From assembly GCF_016025525.2 (NCBI RefSeq), contig NZ_JACSGR010000005.1, forward strand, positions 186,001 to 250,000: a stretch of 64,000 bases of DNA, given 5' to 3'. Positions 1-8,259 of this stretch are shown here, one piece after another. A model generated the notes under the pieces. It was given only the letters and a program-made list of their open reading frames with translations, was not told where the DNA came from and searched no databases. The translations under genes were made by a program, and so were the position numbers. The stretch comes from Eikenella glucosivorans (GTDB lineage: Bacteria > Pseudomonadota > Gammaproteobacteria > Burkholderiales > Neisseriaceae). How positions within the stretch are numbered: position 1 is the first letter of the stretch; each line of letters opens with the position of its first letter.

Positions 1-231
1 GTGCTCATGCCGCAAATCGACACCGCCGCCGCGCAAACCTTCGCCGAGCACATAGCCAGCCATCCCGCCCCCGCGCTCGCCTACTGCCGCAGCGGCACCC
101 GCAGCAGCCTGCTCTGGGCAATGGGCCAAGCCGCCGCCGGCGCCGACCCGCGCCGGCTCGTGCAAACTGCCGCAGCCGCCGGCATCGACCTCACCGCCGC
201 CCTGCCGCGCCTGATCGAAGCCCAATCCTAA
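1..231 (+). CDS. TIGR01244-family phosphatase/sulfur transferase-like protein, 5' truncated
   Basis: The frame is already open at the first base, so only the last 76 residues are seen. They contain YCRSGTRS, the Cys-x4-Gly-x-Arg P-loop of dual-specificity-phosphatase or rhodanese-like proteins, followed by LLWAMGQA and a short helical tail ending with TAA. This pattern fits the TIGR01244 family (also called beta-lactamase hydrolase-like), whose domain is found alone or fused to metallo-beta-lactamase or membrane domains; the upstream part is outside the window. The catalytic Cys and Arg of the loop are both present. Role uncertain; sulfide or persulfide metabolism is proposed for relatives. 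An inverted eikDUS pair follows. Confidence 0.7.
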   Translation: MLMPQIDTAAAQTFAEHIASHPAPALAYCRSGTRSSLLWAMGQAAAGADPRRLVQTAAAAGIDLTAALPRLIEAQS

Positions 232-253
232 ACACTATTTGGCGCAACACCCA

Positions 254-296
254 TTTTTCAGGTAGCCTCATCCGCCGCCCAAAGGCTACCTGAAAA
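254..296 (+). terminator. Inverted eikDUS hairpin
   Basis: TTTTTCAGGTAGCCT and its complement are separated by 13 bases, forming a stem of about 14 bp just behind the truncated first gene. In Neisseriaceae such inverted uptake sequences commonly act as intrinsic terminators. The second copy is also the left end of the dispersed repeat into which the Correia element is inserted. Confidence 0.6.
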
Positions 297-493
297 CGAA
301 GCTTCAACGAAATATAGTGGATTAAATTTAAACCAGTACGGCGTTGCCTCGCCTTGCCGTACTATCTGTACTGTCTGCGGCTTCGTCGCCTTGTCCTGAT
401 TTAAATTTAATCCACTATAGATTGATATTTCCGAAGGAAGACGAGTTTCTGCGAAGCTAAAACAAACGAAGCAAGTTTCTGCAAAGCTAACCC
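297..493. repeat. DUS-anchored dispersed repeat interrupted by a Correia element
   Basis: After the eikDUS comes a CGAAGCTTCAACGAAA stretch, then the Correia element (313-419), then TTTCCGAAGGAAG, GAGTTTCTGCGAAGCTAAA and a second copy of the last motif. The same motif order without the insert is seen at 7478-7545, and shorter versions at 11766-11849, 49218-49276 and 61030-61085. The parts outside 313-419 therefore belong to a repeat family spread over this chromosome. No coding function is seen; the apparent minus-strand frame across it is only repeat sequence. Confidence 0.6.
313..419. repeat. Correia repeat enclosed element (CREE, NEMIS-type)
   Basis: The element is 107 bp with the inverted ends TATAGTGGATTAAATTTAAA and its complement, and carries the typical inner blocks GTACGGCGTTGCCTCGCC and CTGTCTGCGGCTTCGTCGCC. 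These match the short (about 105 bp) form of Correia elements of pathogenic and commensal Neisseria. It is flanked by TA, the usual target duplication. Correia elements are non-autonomous, can carry promoters and can be cleaved by RNase III. It sits 102 bp upstream of nfeD and could affect that operon. Confidence 0.9.
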
Positions 494-520
494 CGCCCAC
501 ACCAAAGAAAGGAGCCGCCC

Positions 521-937
521 ATGCACCACTGGTATTGGTTTATCGCCGCAGCCGCCCTGCTGATTCTGGAAATGTTCAGCGGCACGTTTTACCTGCTGGT
601 TGTCAGCATTGCGCTGGCCGGCGCCGGCGTGGCCGCCTGGCTGGGTGCGGGCGGTGGTGCCGCGCTGCTGGTGGCCGTGGTGTTATCGGCCGCCGGCATC
701 GCTGCCGTGTACCGCTGGCGGCGCAACCACCGCACGGCTGCCACAGAAGATGTAGACTTAGACATCGGCAACACCGTGCTGCTGCACCAGCCGCAATCCG
801 GCAAGCTCTGGCTCGTGCAATACCGCGGCACCTATTGGCAGGCCGAAGCCGATTTCGCCGCCCAGGCCGGCCAAACCGCCCGCATTGCCGGAAAATCCGG
901 CAACATCCTGATTTTGCAACCCTTGGAGGAAAACTGA
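521..937 (+). CDS. NfeD family membrane protein
   Basis: A 138-residue protein with two to three hydrophobic helices in the first 70 residues ([30 protein letters not shown]) and a soluble C-terminal OB-fold-like domain of about 60 residues, the layout of short NfeD proteins. NfeD partners stomatin/prohibitin (SPFH) proteins in membrane microdomains or membrane quality control. The next gene is exactly such an SPFH protein and starts in the stop codon of this gene (TGATG), so the two are translationally coupled. The start is supported by AAAGGAG about 7 bases upstream. A Correia element lies upstream. Confidence 0.85.
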   Translation: MHHWYWFIAAAALLILEMFSGTFYLLVVSIALAGAGVAAWLGAGGGAALLVAVVLSAAGIAAVYRWRRNHRTAATEDVDLDIGNTVLLHQPQSGKLWLVQYRGTYWQAEADFAAQAGQTARIAGKSGNILILQPLEEN

Positions 938-1902
938 TGGACTTTCTCACCCTGCCCCTTATCCTGTTTGCCGTGGTCGTTGTGTTCGGCTTTAAAGCCA
1001 TCACCATCGTGCCGCAGCAGGAAGCCTATGTGGTCGAACGCCTCGGCCGCTTCCACGCCGTGCTTAATCCCGGCCTCAACTTCCTCATCCCCTTCCTCGA
1101 CCGCGTGGCCTATAAACACCTGCTCAAAGAAATCCCGCTGGACGTGCCCAGCCAGGTGTGCATCACGCGCGACAACACCCAGCTCACCGTAGACGGCATC
1201 ATCTATTTTCAGGTAACCGACGCCAAGCTCGCCTCCTACGGCTCCAGCAACTACATCACCGCCATCACCCAGCTGGCACAAACCACCCTGCGCTCCGTGA
1301 TCGGCCGCATGGAGCTGGATAAAACCTTCGAAGAGCGCGACGACATCAACCGCACCGTGGTCGCCTCGCTGGACGAAGCCGCCGTATCCTGGGGCGTGAA
1401 AGTGTTGCGCTACGAAATCAAAGACCTCGTGCCGCCGCAGGAAATCCTGCGCGCCATGCAGGCGCAAATCACCGCCGAGCGTGAAAAACGCGCCCGCATC
1501 GCCCAATCTGAAGGCTTGAAAATCGAACAGATCAACCTGGCATCGGGCGAGCGCGAAGCCGAAATCAAAAAATCCGAAGGCGAAGCCCAAGCTGCTGTAA
1601 ACGCCTCTCAGGGCGAAAAAGTGGCCCGCATCAACCGCGCCCAAGGTGAAGCCGAAGCGCTGAAACTGGTGGCGCAGGCCAGCGCCGACGCCATCCGCAT
1701 GGTGGCCGAAGCCATCCAGCAGCCCGGCGGCAGCGAGGCCGTGAACCTGAAAGTGGCCGAACAATATGTGGAAGCCTTCGCCAAACTGGCCAAAGAAGGC
1801 AACACCCTGATTATGCCCGCCAACGTGGCCGATATCGGCGGCCTGGTTTCCGCCGGCATGAGCATCATCAAAAGCCAGCAGGGCCAAGGCTCAGCCTCTT
1901 AA
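937..1902 (+). CDS. qmcA: SPFH/Band-7 stomatin-like protein (paraslipin, QmcA)
   Basis: 321 residues. An N-terminal membrane helix (about 3-22) is followed by the SPFH domain with VPQQEAYVVERLGRF, then a long charged heptad region (about 180-250: EREAEIKKSEGEAQAAVNASQGEK) that drives oligomerisation, and a Gly-rich tail. This is the usual length and order for QmcA/YbbK proteins, anchored at the inner membrane and linked to FtsH protease control or membrane microdomains. The ATG at 937 overlaps the nfeD stop; a longer in-frame extension upstream only runs through nfeD in another frame and is not real. AGGAAAAC serves as ribosome binding site. Confidence 0.9.
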   Translation: MDFLTLPLILFAVVVVFGFKAITIVPQQEAYVVERLGRFHAVLNPGLNFLIPFLDRVAYKHLLKEIPLDVPSQVCITRDNTQLTVDGIIYFQVTDAKLASYGSSNYITAITQLAQTTLRSVIGRMELDKTFEERDDINRTVVASLDEAAVSWGVKVLRYEIKDLVPPQEILRAMQAQITAEREKRARIAQSEGLKIEQINLASGEREAEIKKSEGEAQAAVNASQGEKVARINRAQGEAEALKLVAQASADAIRMVAEAIQQPGGSEAVNLKVAEQYVEAFAKLAKEGNTLIMPANVADIGGLVSAGMSIIKSQQGQGSAS

Positions 1903-1930
1903 GTGTCTCGCCTGTTTCGCCGCAAAATAA

Positions 1931-1960
1931 AGGCTACCTGAAATTATTTTCAGGTAGCCT
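1931..1960 (+). terminator. Inverted eikDUS terminator after qmcA
   Basis: AGGCTACCTGAAA and TTTCAGGTAGCCT are separated by four bases and followed by TCTTTTC, 28 bases behind the qmcA stop. Confidence 0.75.
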
Positions 1961-2161
1961 TCTTTTCGGCACAAGGCTTTGCAAGAATCATATCTGCAAG
2001 CCATGCAGCAGATCGGGTTTCCGAACCTGGGATTTCCGGCATGGCGGCAGCCGGAAATCCCGTATATTACCGGATATGAATATCTGCCCCACTGCTTAAT
2101 CCTCCTTCAGGTAAAGGCAACAAGCAAAACCCATTGTTTCTAAGCATCTACCCGCCTCAAA
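1961..2161. other. Gene-free gap holding a perfect 12-bp hairpin
   Basis: No reading frame is supported between the qmcA terminator and the slam terminator. The one clear structure is GGGATTTCCGGC at 2029-2040 and its exact complement at 2050-2061 around a 9-base loop. There is no T-run, so it is not a classical terminator. It could be a small palindromic repeat or a structured RNA. Confidence 0.5.
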
Positions 2162-2231
2162 AGGCTACCTGAAAATTTTGGCAAACCCCAGTCAGCATTT
2201 CCGCCAAGCCAAAACCTTTTTCAGGTAGCCT
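2162..2231 (-). terminator. eikDUS inverted pair behind slam
   Basis: AGGCTACCTGAAAA (2162) and TTTTTCAGGTAGCCT (ending 2231) form the arms of a loose hairpin with a loop of about 40 bases, 11 bases past the slam stop codon on the minus strand. Confidence 0.5.
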
Positions 2232-2242
2232 TCTCCCCGCCG

Positions 2243-3847
2243 CTAAAACTCTTTCTCCAATTCCAAAAACACCTGCTTGCTCTCCCGCTCTGCCCACACA
2301 TGGCTGCTGCGGATACGCTGCCAGGAAAAATTCAGCTTCGGCGTCAGGCCCAAGATGCGCCAGTTTCGGTGCCACACGGCGGCGGAATATTGCGTTTCGC
2401 GGTCGCGCCGCCGCTCGGGGACGAAACCGCGCACCGGATCAATATTGATGGTGCTCCCGCGGAAACGCCGCTCGCCCAGCGCCACGTTCAGCCGAGTAGA
2501 CAAACCGCCCAGCGCGTCCCAATCGTGAATCCAGCCCGCATTGATGCCGTGGCGGCGGTAGGCGGCATCGTTCGGGCGCGTGCCCGGCCGGCCGTAGCGC
2601 TCGGGCAGGTTGCTCCTATCGGGCAACATTTGGTTGAAACTCAGGCCGGCATACAGCGTGTTGCGCCGCGTGGCGCGCCAAGCCAGCGACACGCTTTCGC
2701 CCAGATACCAGCCGTTGTAAACCTCCGCTTTCTCATCCATGCGGTAACGCTGGCGGTAGGCATCCAGCGCGGTATAAAGCTGCCAGCGCGGCGTGAGCAG
2801 GCGGCCGTATTCCGCGCGCAAGCCGCCCGCATGCGCCCACATATGCATTTTCAGCGTGTGGTTGTTTTGCGGCTTGCGGCCTTCCCAATTGTCTGTGCCG
2901 CTGAGCTGAAACTGGTAAAACGGCAGCACCATCAGCCGCTGCCGCGCGTCCTGCCACAGCCAGCCCGCACCCAAACGCCCATAAGCGCCGTCATAAGCCG
3001 ATTTATTGCTCCAATAATAATTCGTGCCGCTCACATCCAGCTGCACGCGCAGGTTGTGGTGCCCGGCCAAGGGCTGGTTTTTCGCCACGCTCAGGCTGTA
3101 GGCCACGCCCGCTGCGTTTTCTGGTCGCTCGCGGCTGCAACCGAAAGGGCTGCAATGTTGCGGCGGCGCATTGTTCACATTGTCGTCGAACGCCGGCGAC
3201 AGCCCTCCTCCCCACTGCCATTGCCGCTGTTTGGCGATATAGCCCAGATATTGCTGCACATTATTCTGCACTTCCTGCGGCACCTCTGGCTCGCGCTGCA
3301 CCTCCTCAAACAGCTGCGCCGATTCGCGCCATTGTTTGTCTTCCGCCAGCATCGCCGCCAAATCCAGGCGGATACGCGCATCCTGCGGCTGTTCTGCCGC
3401 CAACCCGCGATAGGTTTGCACCGCCTGCGCGTAGTTTCCCTGATATTTCGCCGACATGCCCTGCGCACGCCGCAGCAACACCGTATCCGGATTGGGCGTT
3501 TGCGCATACAGCGCAGTCAGATCCGCTAGCAGTTCCGGCTGCGGACGGCTGTTCAACACCTGCACCAGCATATTCGCCAGCAGCTGCGGCTGTTGCAGCA
3601 GGTCCTGCTGCGTAACCACTCTCGGCTGCCGCTGCGATGTTTCTGTAGCAGGCGGGTTTTCTCTGCCTTGCTCCAGCTGCCGCAGCCATTGCTGCTGCCC
3701 AGATTGTAAAAAACGCCCTTGGTCTTGCCCGGCTGCCTGCCCGGACTGTAAACGTTGTTTCAATTCCTGTTCAGGCGTGTCGGCCAAACTGTGTTGCGCC
3801 GCACACACCGCTGCCAAGGCAGCCGCCATGATGATTTTTCTCTGCAT
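2243..3847 (-). CDS. Surface lipoprotein assembly modifier (Slam)
   Basis: 534 residues. A signal peptide (about 1-22, cleaved near SLADT) and a Gln-rich linker precede TPR-like helices (about 95-215, including RRAQGMSAKYQGNYAQAVQTY). From about 225 to the terminal Phe follows a beta-barrel of the DUF560/Slam type rich in Tyr, Trp and Arg, ending LELEKEF. Slam proteins sit in the outer membrane and flip lipoproteins such as TbpB, LbpB, fHbp or HpuA to the cell surface. The divergent neighbour is a lipoprotein with the barrel domain such substrates carry, so it is the probable client. Slam genes are often next to their substrates. The start follows a 147-bp divergent promoter region. Confidence 0.85.
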   Translation of the reverse strand: MQRKIIMAAALAAVCAAQHSLADTPEQELKQRLQSGQAAGQDQGRFLQSGQQQWLRQLEQGRENPPATETSQRQPRVVTQQDLLQQPQLLANMLVQVLNSRPQPELLADLTALYAQTPNPDTVLLRRAQGMSAKYQGNYAQAVQTYRGLAAEQPQDARIRLDLAAMLAEDKQWRESAQLFEEVQREPEVPQEVQNNVQQYLGYIAKQRQWQWGGGLSPAFDDNVNNAPPQHCSPFGCSRERPENAAGVAYSLSVAKNQPLAGHHNLRVQLDVSGTNYYWSNKSAYDGAYGRLGAGWLWQDARQRLMVLPFYQFQLSGTDNWEGRKPQNNHTLKMHMWAHAGGLRAEYGRLLTPRWQLYTALDAYRQRYRMDEKAEVYNGWYLGESVSLAWRATRRNTLYAGLSFNQMLPDRSNLPERYGRPGTRPNDAAYRRHGINAGWIHDWDALGGLSTRLNVALGERRFRGSTINIDPVRGFVPERRRDRETQYSAAVWHRNWRILGLTPKLNFSWQRIRSSHVWAERESKQVFLELEKEF

Positions 3848-3934
3848 ATCTACAACTATTTATTTGAAAAAAGATTATTTATTGCCATGCCGGCCTAATC
3901 AGGCAGCCATATTTTCTGCCAACAAAGAGTTTCA

Positions 3935-3963
3935 TTGTTACAGAAAATGATATATATTACCAT
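3935..3963 (+). promoter_or_regulatory. Promoter with Fur-like box for the lipoprotein-receptor genes
   Basis: TTGTTA (3935-3940) and TACCAT (3958-3963) are 17 bases apart. TGATATATATTACCA (3948-3962) covers the -10 element and matches 11 of 14 positions of the 7-1-7 Fur consensus TGATAATnATTATCA. Iron repression of a heme/iron uptake locus is expected. This is a reading by eye, not a scored motif. Confidence 0.55.
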
Positions 3964-3994
3964 TATTCTTAACAAAGACAGGTTTAATTTAACC

Positions 3995-4969
3995 ATGAAA
4001 CGCTTGATTTTATCTTTGTCTGTGGCTGTTGCGCTGGCCGGGTGTGCCGGCAATGGCGGAGTAACTATTCCCAGCGGTACCGCTCCGGTTCCGCCGCTGA
4101 TGCCTGCAGACCAAAGCAAAATCCTTGGTCCGGCCAGTACAGGTGAAACGCCAACTGTGTTCCAAACAGGAAATGGCCAGTTGCGTTATGTGTCGTGGGA
4201 TCGGATTCTTTTTGGCTCATCTTTTCCAGTAGACAAGTTTATTTATCGGGCGCCCAATGGTACAGAATATGCCTTTGACGGCTTTACAGACCCACCTAAA
4301 TTCTCTGGTCGTTTTGTTCCAGATAAAAACCAACCAACCAAGTTCGAACCGCAGGCTACGCCCGATGGTCACAAATTGCTGGTGTGCTGTGAAACGGCAA
4401 ACGCCTATTTCCCGGCAGGCTACCTGCAATCCGTACGCTATGGTGCTTGGATTGGAGCAGATGGGCAAACCGATTTGTTCGCTGGCGGTATTTTGGCCAA
4501 TGTTGCCGATATGCAGAAACGAGATGGGGCGACAGTACCCACAGGCAAAGCTTCTTACGAGGTATGGGCTTTCCGCGTCAAGAACGGCTCAGTTGTTGCC
4601 TCTTCCTACAATACCGATACCGATCCTTCTCGGCGAGTCCGTTCTTTGCTAACCGTTAATTTCAACACCGGCAAAGTCGGTGGAACCATTAAAGGCAATG
4701 CCGACTTCGGCCCAGACATCACTTTCGGCGAAGTTAACGTGCAGAACAATACTTTTAGCGGCACAGTTTCTTCTGGCGGTGAAAGTGGGCAAGTAAACGG
4801 TGGTTTTTTTGGTAAGTCAGGATACTCCGGCCCAGCAGGCACAGAAATCGGCGGTAAAGTTACTTTTGGTAACAAGCCTGAATTGGATAGCGTATTTGGC
4901 GGAGCGGCTCCCGACAACAACCGCGATAGAAATACCACTTCTACCGATCTGACCCCGATTAACCCTTAA
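3995..4969 (+). CDS. Slam-dependent surface lipoprotein, HpuA/TbpB-like
   Basis: 324 residues. A lipoprotein signal peptide ends in the lipobox LAGC (Cys about 17), followed by a short Gly/Pro anchor region. The middle is a beta-rich domain of unknown ligand. The last 110 residues have the strands typical of the TbpB/HpuA-type small barrel: VNFNTGKVGGTI, NTFSGTVSSG, then GQVNGGFFG and EIGGKVTFG. A surface coreceptor that captures a host heme or metal protein and passes it to the TonB receptor encoded next is the likely role. Which ligand (hemoglobin, hemophilin-bound heme, transferrin) cannot be told. The start at 3995 is chosen because the signal peptide begins there; an upstream in-frame ATG gives 20 extra residues and lies inside the promoter. 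Confidence 0.8.
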   Translation: MKRLILSLSVAVALAGCAGNGGVTIPSGTAPVPPLMPADQSKILGPASTGETPTVFQTGNGQLRYVSWDRILFGSSFPVDKFIYRAPNGTEYAFDGFTDPPKFSGRFVPDKNQPTKFEPQATPDGHKLLVCCETANAYFPAGYLQSVRYGAWIGADGQTDLFAGGILANVADMQKRDGATVPTGKASYEVWAFRVKNGSVVASSYNTDTDPSRRVRSLLTVNFNTGKVGGTIKGNADFGPDITFGEVNVQNNTFSGTVSSGGESGQVNGGFFGKSGYSGPAGTEIGGKVTFGNKPELDSVFGGAAPDNNRDRNTTSTDLTPINP

Positions 4970-4976
4970 TCTATTT

Positions 4977-4988
4977 TTCAGGTAGCCT
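4977..4988. repeat. Single eikDUS between lipoprotein and receptor genes
   Basis: TTCAGGTAGCCT without an inverted partner sits in the 46-base gap. Being unpaired, it should not stop transcription from the lipoprotein gene into the receptor gene. Confidence 0.8.
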
Positions 4989-5015
4989 TTATCCAATGAT
5001 GGCTCAATAACAGCT

Positions 5016-7427
5016 ATGAAAACACATATTCATCATAAACCGAGCATTTTGTTCTTGGCACTATGCAGTATTTTCTCCACCCCGACTTGGGCGGTAGGTG
5101 AAACAAGCAGTTCCGGCAACGATGCCATGTCCGGCCAGCTGGAAACCATCCAAATCCGCGGGAGACGGCATGCTCCGCGTCAGCTTGGCCGTGAACGCCT
5201 CCGTCGCGAGCAATTGGATCGAGAAATGGTGCAGGACATCCGCGATATGGTGCGCTATGATCCCGGCATCAGCGTGGCCGAAGGCGGTCGTGCTGGTTCC
5301 AATGGTTTCAGCATCCGCGGTGTGGATAAAGACCGCGTGGCCATTGTGGTGGATGGGCTGGATCAGGGTGAAAGCCGTTCTTCCTCCGCCTTCCAAGAGC
5401 TCTTTGGTGCATACGGCAACTTCAATGCCAACCGCAACGCTGCCGAAATGGAGCACATGAGCGAAGTAACCATCAGCAAAGGCGCCGATTCAATTACTGC
5501 CGGTAGCGGCGCTTTGGGCGGAGCGGTAATTTACCGCACCAAATCGCCGCGCGATTATGTTGACGAGGAAAAACCCTATTATGTTGCCATGAAAACCGGT
5601 TATTTCAGCCGCTCTGAGCAATGGCTGGCCAGTATTACCGCAGCCGGTCGCTTGGGTGGATTTGACGCCTTGGTAGTGGGTACGGTACGCAATGGGCATG
5701 AAACCAAAAACCACGACGAAGGCAAGAATGTAAACCTTAATTTCAACAATAATTACCAATTTGGTTGGACAACATATAGTGGCGTAGCTCGCGGTATTCC
5801 CGATCCGCAGAATACGGAAGATCATTCCGATTTGTTCCGGCTGGGTTATCATTTTAATGACCGCAACTATCTGAGCGGCATTTACGAAACCACGCGCCAA
5901 GACCGAGAAACAGACGAATTATCCAACTTATTCCAGTCATATGGTGATACCAGTTATCGCTACCGGCGTGACGTTGCCTACCGCAGACGCGTTGGCTTGG
6001 AGTATGAAAACCTATTGGAATGGGGGCCGTGGAATAAATTAACGGTAAACTTTGACCGCCAAAAAATCCGCATGACCACCATGACTTGGGATATTCCCAC
6101 TCAGGCCTATATCAACCGTGTCGGTCGAAATGCCGAAAACTACTTTATCCGTCGCAGCCTGAACTATGAAACCAACCAATTCAAAATCGCGGCCGACAAA
6201 CATTTCGATTTAAGCCAAAACACCACTTGGGATATGGCCTACGGCATAGGCGGTTCACGCAAACGCAACACCAATAACAACACCAGCTATTTTTCATTTG
6301 TTTTCTATCCGGATCGCTTGGCTTCCAACAGCGACCACAAAGAGTTCCTGGTCAGCACCCAGTCCACCAACTACAATGTGTATTGGAACAACACCTTCCG
6401 TTTCAGCGAACGTTTTAAGCTGAATTTGGGCGTGCGTTACGACCGTACCAGAATGCATACACTTGACACAGACAGCTTTAACCCCGACGTGAAAGGACAG
6501 CTCGAAGCCAAAGGGATTTGGAACCAACAGGCACGTTTCAGCGCCCCCAGCTATGTGGCCGCCTTGGATTGGAATATTTCCCCATCCGTTACCCTGCAAG
6601 GCAAATACAGCACAGGCTTCCGCGCCCCTACCACCGATGAAATGTGGTTCTACTTCCCCAACACCCTGTTTTATGTCGAGCCCAACCCGGCCTTGAAAGC
6701 CGAACGCTCCAAAAACTTTGAATTGGGTGTAGACGTGCATGGTAATTGGGGGCATGTCCGCCTGTCGGGCTATAAAACCCGCTACAGCGATTTCATCGAC
6801 TTCGTACACCGAGGTTTCAGGGAAGTGCGGACTTGGAACTACACTACCAAAACCCTCAGCAACCGCGAATATGCCGATGTTTACCAGAACGAGAACCGCT
6901 CTCGTGCCGACATCAAAGGCGTGGAATTAAAAGCCCGTTGGAATCTCGACAGCATCGGGCTACCTGAAGGCAGCTACACCACTCTCGCCGCCAACTACAC
7001 CAAAGGTGAAGCCGATGGCCATATTCCGATTAATGCCATCCAACCCTTCAATGGCGTAATCGGCTTTGGCTACCAGCAGCCCGACAACCGCTGGGGCGTA
7101 GATTTGAACATCAGCTACTTCGCCCGTAAAAAACCAGAAGATACCATCGCCTCCTATGACGATACCGGACGTACCTTCCCCTTCGTTCGGCACAGCAGCA
7201 ACATCTGGCTGGCCGACCTAACCGCGAATTACCAATTCAGGAAACACCTGACTATCCGTGGCGGGATCTACAACCTATTCAACCGCCGCTACTACACTTG
7301 GGAAACTTTGCGCAGCATCCGCGAATTCGGTACCGTAAACCGCGTGGATAATCAAACCCATGCCGGTATCGAACGCTTCAGCGCCCCCGGCCGCAACTTC
7401 AGCCTCGTTATCGAAGCCAAATTCTAG
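5016..7427 (+). CDS. TonB-dependent receptor of the hemoglobin/transferrin/lactoferrin family (HpuB/TbpA-like)
   Basis: 803 residues. A signal peptide (about 1-26) is followed by a plug domain (about 45-165) with ETIQIRGRR as TonB-box-like segment, FSIRGVDKDRVAIVVDGL and VTISKGADSITAGSGALGG, both hallmarks of this receptor family. The 22-strand barrel ends with NFSLVIEAKF, a typical outer-membrane C-terminal Phe. Such receptors import heme or iron from host proteins using TonB energy. With the upstream surface lipoprotein, Slam and heme oxygenase it makes a complete extraction-to-degradation route. HpuB is the closest functional analogue I can argue for from context; the ligand remains unproven. 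Confidence 0.88.
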   Translation: MKTHIHHKPSILFLALCSIFSTPTWAVGETSSSGNDAMSGQLETIQIRGRRHAPRQLGRERLRREQLDREMVQDIRDMVRYDPGISVAEGGRAGSNGFSIRGVDKDRVAIVVDGLDQGESRSSSAFQELFGAYGNFNANRNAAEMEHMSEVTISKGADSITAGSGALGGAVIYRTKSPRDYVDEEKPYYVAMKTGYFSRSEQWLASITAAGRLGGFDALVVGTVRNGHETKNHDEGKNVNLNFNNNYQFGWTTYSGVARGIPDPQNTEDHSDLFRLGYHFNDRNYLSGIYETTRQDRETDELSNLFQSYGDTSYRYRRDVAYRRRVGLEYENLLEWGPWNKLTVNFDRQKIRMTTMTWDIPTQAYINRVGRNAENYFIRRSLNYETNQFKIAADKHFDLSQNTTWDMAYGIGGSRKRNTNNNTSYFSFVFYPDRLASNSDHKEFLVSTQSTNYNVYWNNTFRFSERFKLNLGVRYDRTRMHTLDTDSFNPDVKGQLEAKGIWNQQARFSAPSYVAALDWNISPSVTLQGKYSTGFRAPTTDEMWFYFPNTLFYVEPNPALKAERSKNFELGVDVHGNWGHVRLSGYKTRYSDFIDFVHRGFREVRTWNYTTKTLSNREYADVYQNENRSRADIKGVELKARWNLDSIGLPEGSYTTLAANYTKGEADGHIPINAIQPFNGVIGFGYQQPDNRWGVDLNISYFARKKPEDTIASYDDTGRTFPFVRHSSNIWLADLTANYQFRKHLTIRGGIYNLFNRRYYTWETLRSIREFGTVNRVDNQTHAGIERFSAPGRNFSLVIEAKF

Positions 7428-7450
7428 CCTTGGTCTGATTGCACAGATGG

Positions 7451-7491
7451 TTTTTCAGGTAGCCTCTCCCTCCCAACAGGCTACCTGAAAA
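7451..7491 (+). terminator. Inverted eikDUS hairpin after the TonB receptor
   Basis: TTTTTCAGGTAGCCT and AGGCTACCTGAAAA are separated by 12 bases, 23 bases behind the stop codon. Confidence 0.65.
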
Positions 7492-7545
7492 CATAAACTT
7501 CAACGAAGTTTCCGAAGGAAGCCGAGTTTCTGTGAAGCTAAAACT
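7478..7545. repeat. DUS-anchored dispersed repeat, uninterrupted copy
   Basis: After AGGCTACCTGAAAA come AACTTCAACGAAG, TTTCCGAAGGAAGC and CGAGTTTCTGTGAAGCTAAA. This is the same order as around the Correia insertion at 297-493, and so shows the empty site. Confidence 0.65.
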
Positions 7546-7642
7546 TCCGCCAAACCGAAGCCACCCATTTTTCAGGTAGCCTGCCCGCATCAGGCTGCCA
7601 AACGCAGCAACACAACACGTTCACACAAAAAGGAACCCAACC

Positions 7643-8227
7643 ATGTCCCCCATCCCGTTCAACCAATACCTCAAAGAAAACAGCCGCGCCACCCACGACA
7701 GCGTGGACGAGCTCGTGATGTCGGTCAAACCCTTCGACACCCCCGAAAACTACATCCGCTTCCTCCAGCTGCAAGCCGTGTTCCACAAAATCGTGGACGA
7801 CATCTATAAAAACCCGCAGCTCAACGAGAAAATTCCCGGCCTCGCCCAGCTCGCCCGCTACGACGACGTGCTGCTCGACCTGCAAGACCTCGGCGCCGCC
7901 GAAAAAGCCGTATCCCTGCCCATCCCGCAACCGCAGGGCGCCGAAGCCATCGGCTGGCTCTACTGCGCCGAAGGCTCCAACGTTGGCGCCGCCTTCCTGT
8001 TTAAAGACGCGCAAAACAAGCTCGGCTACAACGCCGAACACGGCGCCCGCCACCTCGGCCCCCACGCCGAAGGCCGCGGCAAACACTGGCGCAACTTCGC
8101 CGCCCAGCTCAACCAACTCGGCCTCAGCCCCGCCGAACAAGAGCAAGCCCTGCAAGGCTCCCTCACCGCCTTCGCCTTCTACAAGCAACTGCTGCGCGAA
8201 ATCTTCGAGCTGCCCGCCGCCGCATAA
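7643..8227 (+). CDS. hemO: Biliverdin-producing heme oxygenase (HemO type)
   Basis: 194 residues, the size of bacterial heme oxygenases. ATHDSVDELV carries the expected proximal heme ligand His18, and GWLYCAEGSNVGAAFL gives the distal Gly-rich helix (about residues 107-122) of the HemO/PigA family. The enzyme opens heme to biliverdin, CO and ferrous iron in the cytoplasm. It stands downstream of a heme-type receptor, so imported heme can be used as an iron source. AAAAAGGA lies about 9 bases upstream of the ATG. A hairpin and dispersed repeat separate it from the receptor, so it probably has its own promoter; I see no clear Fur box. Confidence 0.9.
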   Translation: MSPIPFNQYLKENSRATHDSVDELVMSVKPFDTPENYIRFLQLQAVFHKIVDDIYKNPQLNEKIPGLAQLARYDDVLLDLQDLGAAEKAVSLPIPQPQGAEAIGWLYCAEGSNVGAAFLFKDAQNKLGYNAEHGARHLGPHAEGRGKHWRNFAAQLNQLGLSPAEQEQALQGSLTAFAFYKQLLREIFELPAAA

Positions 8228-8259
8228 GTTTGCCCTCCCGCCAAGCCCGGCACGATAAA

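Noticed and set aside
254..296. Short repeated units at regular use, considered as CRISPR-like
   Set aside because: The repeats are inverted pairs of one 12-mer scattered over the whole window, not a direct array with equal spacers, and no cas gene is near.
258..500. Minus-strand frame across the Correia element
   Set aside because: The text is only translated repeat sequence; similar frames appear in other repeat copies.
832..1887. Long minus-strand open frame of 351 codons opposite qmcA
   Set aside because: It is a shadow of GC-rich third positions; the composition is Gly/His/Phe-rich without domain, and the plus strand has clear SPFH homology. The same applies to 14495-15463 (minus) and 29914-31200 (plus).
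6820..6829. Additional Pasteurellaceae uptake cores in the TonB receptor and at 40072
   Set aside because: Only eight of nine bases match (AAGTGCGGA and AAGTGCGGG), which is expected by chance.
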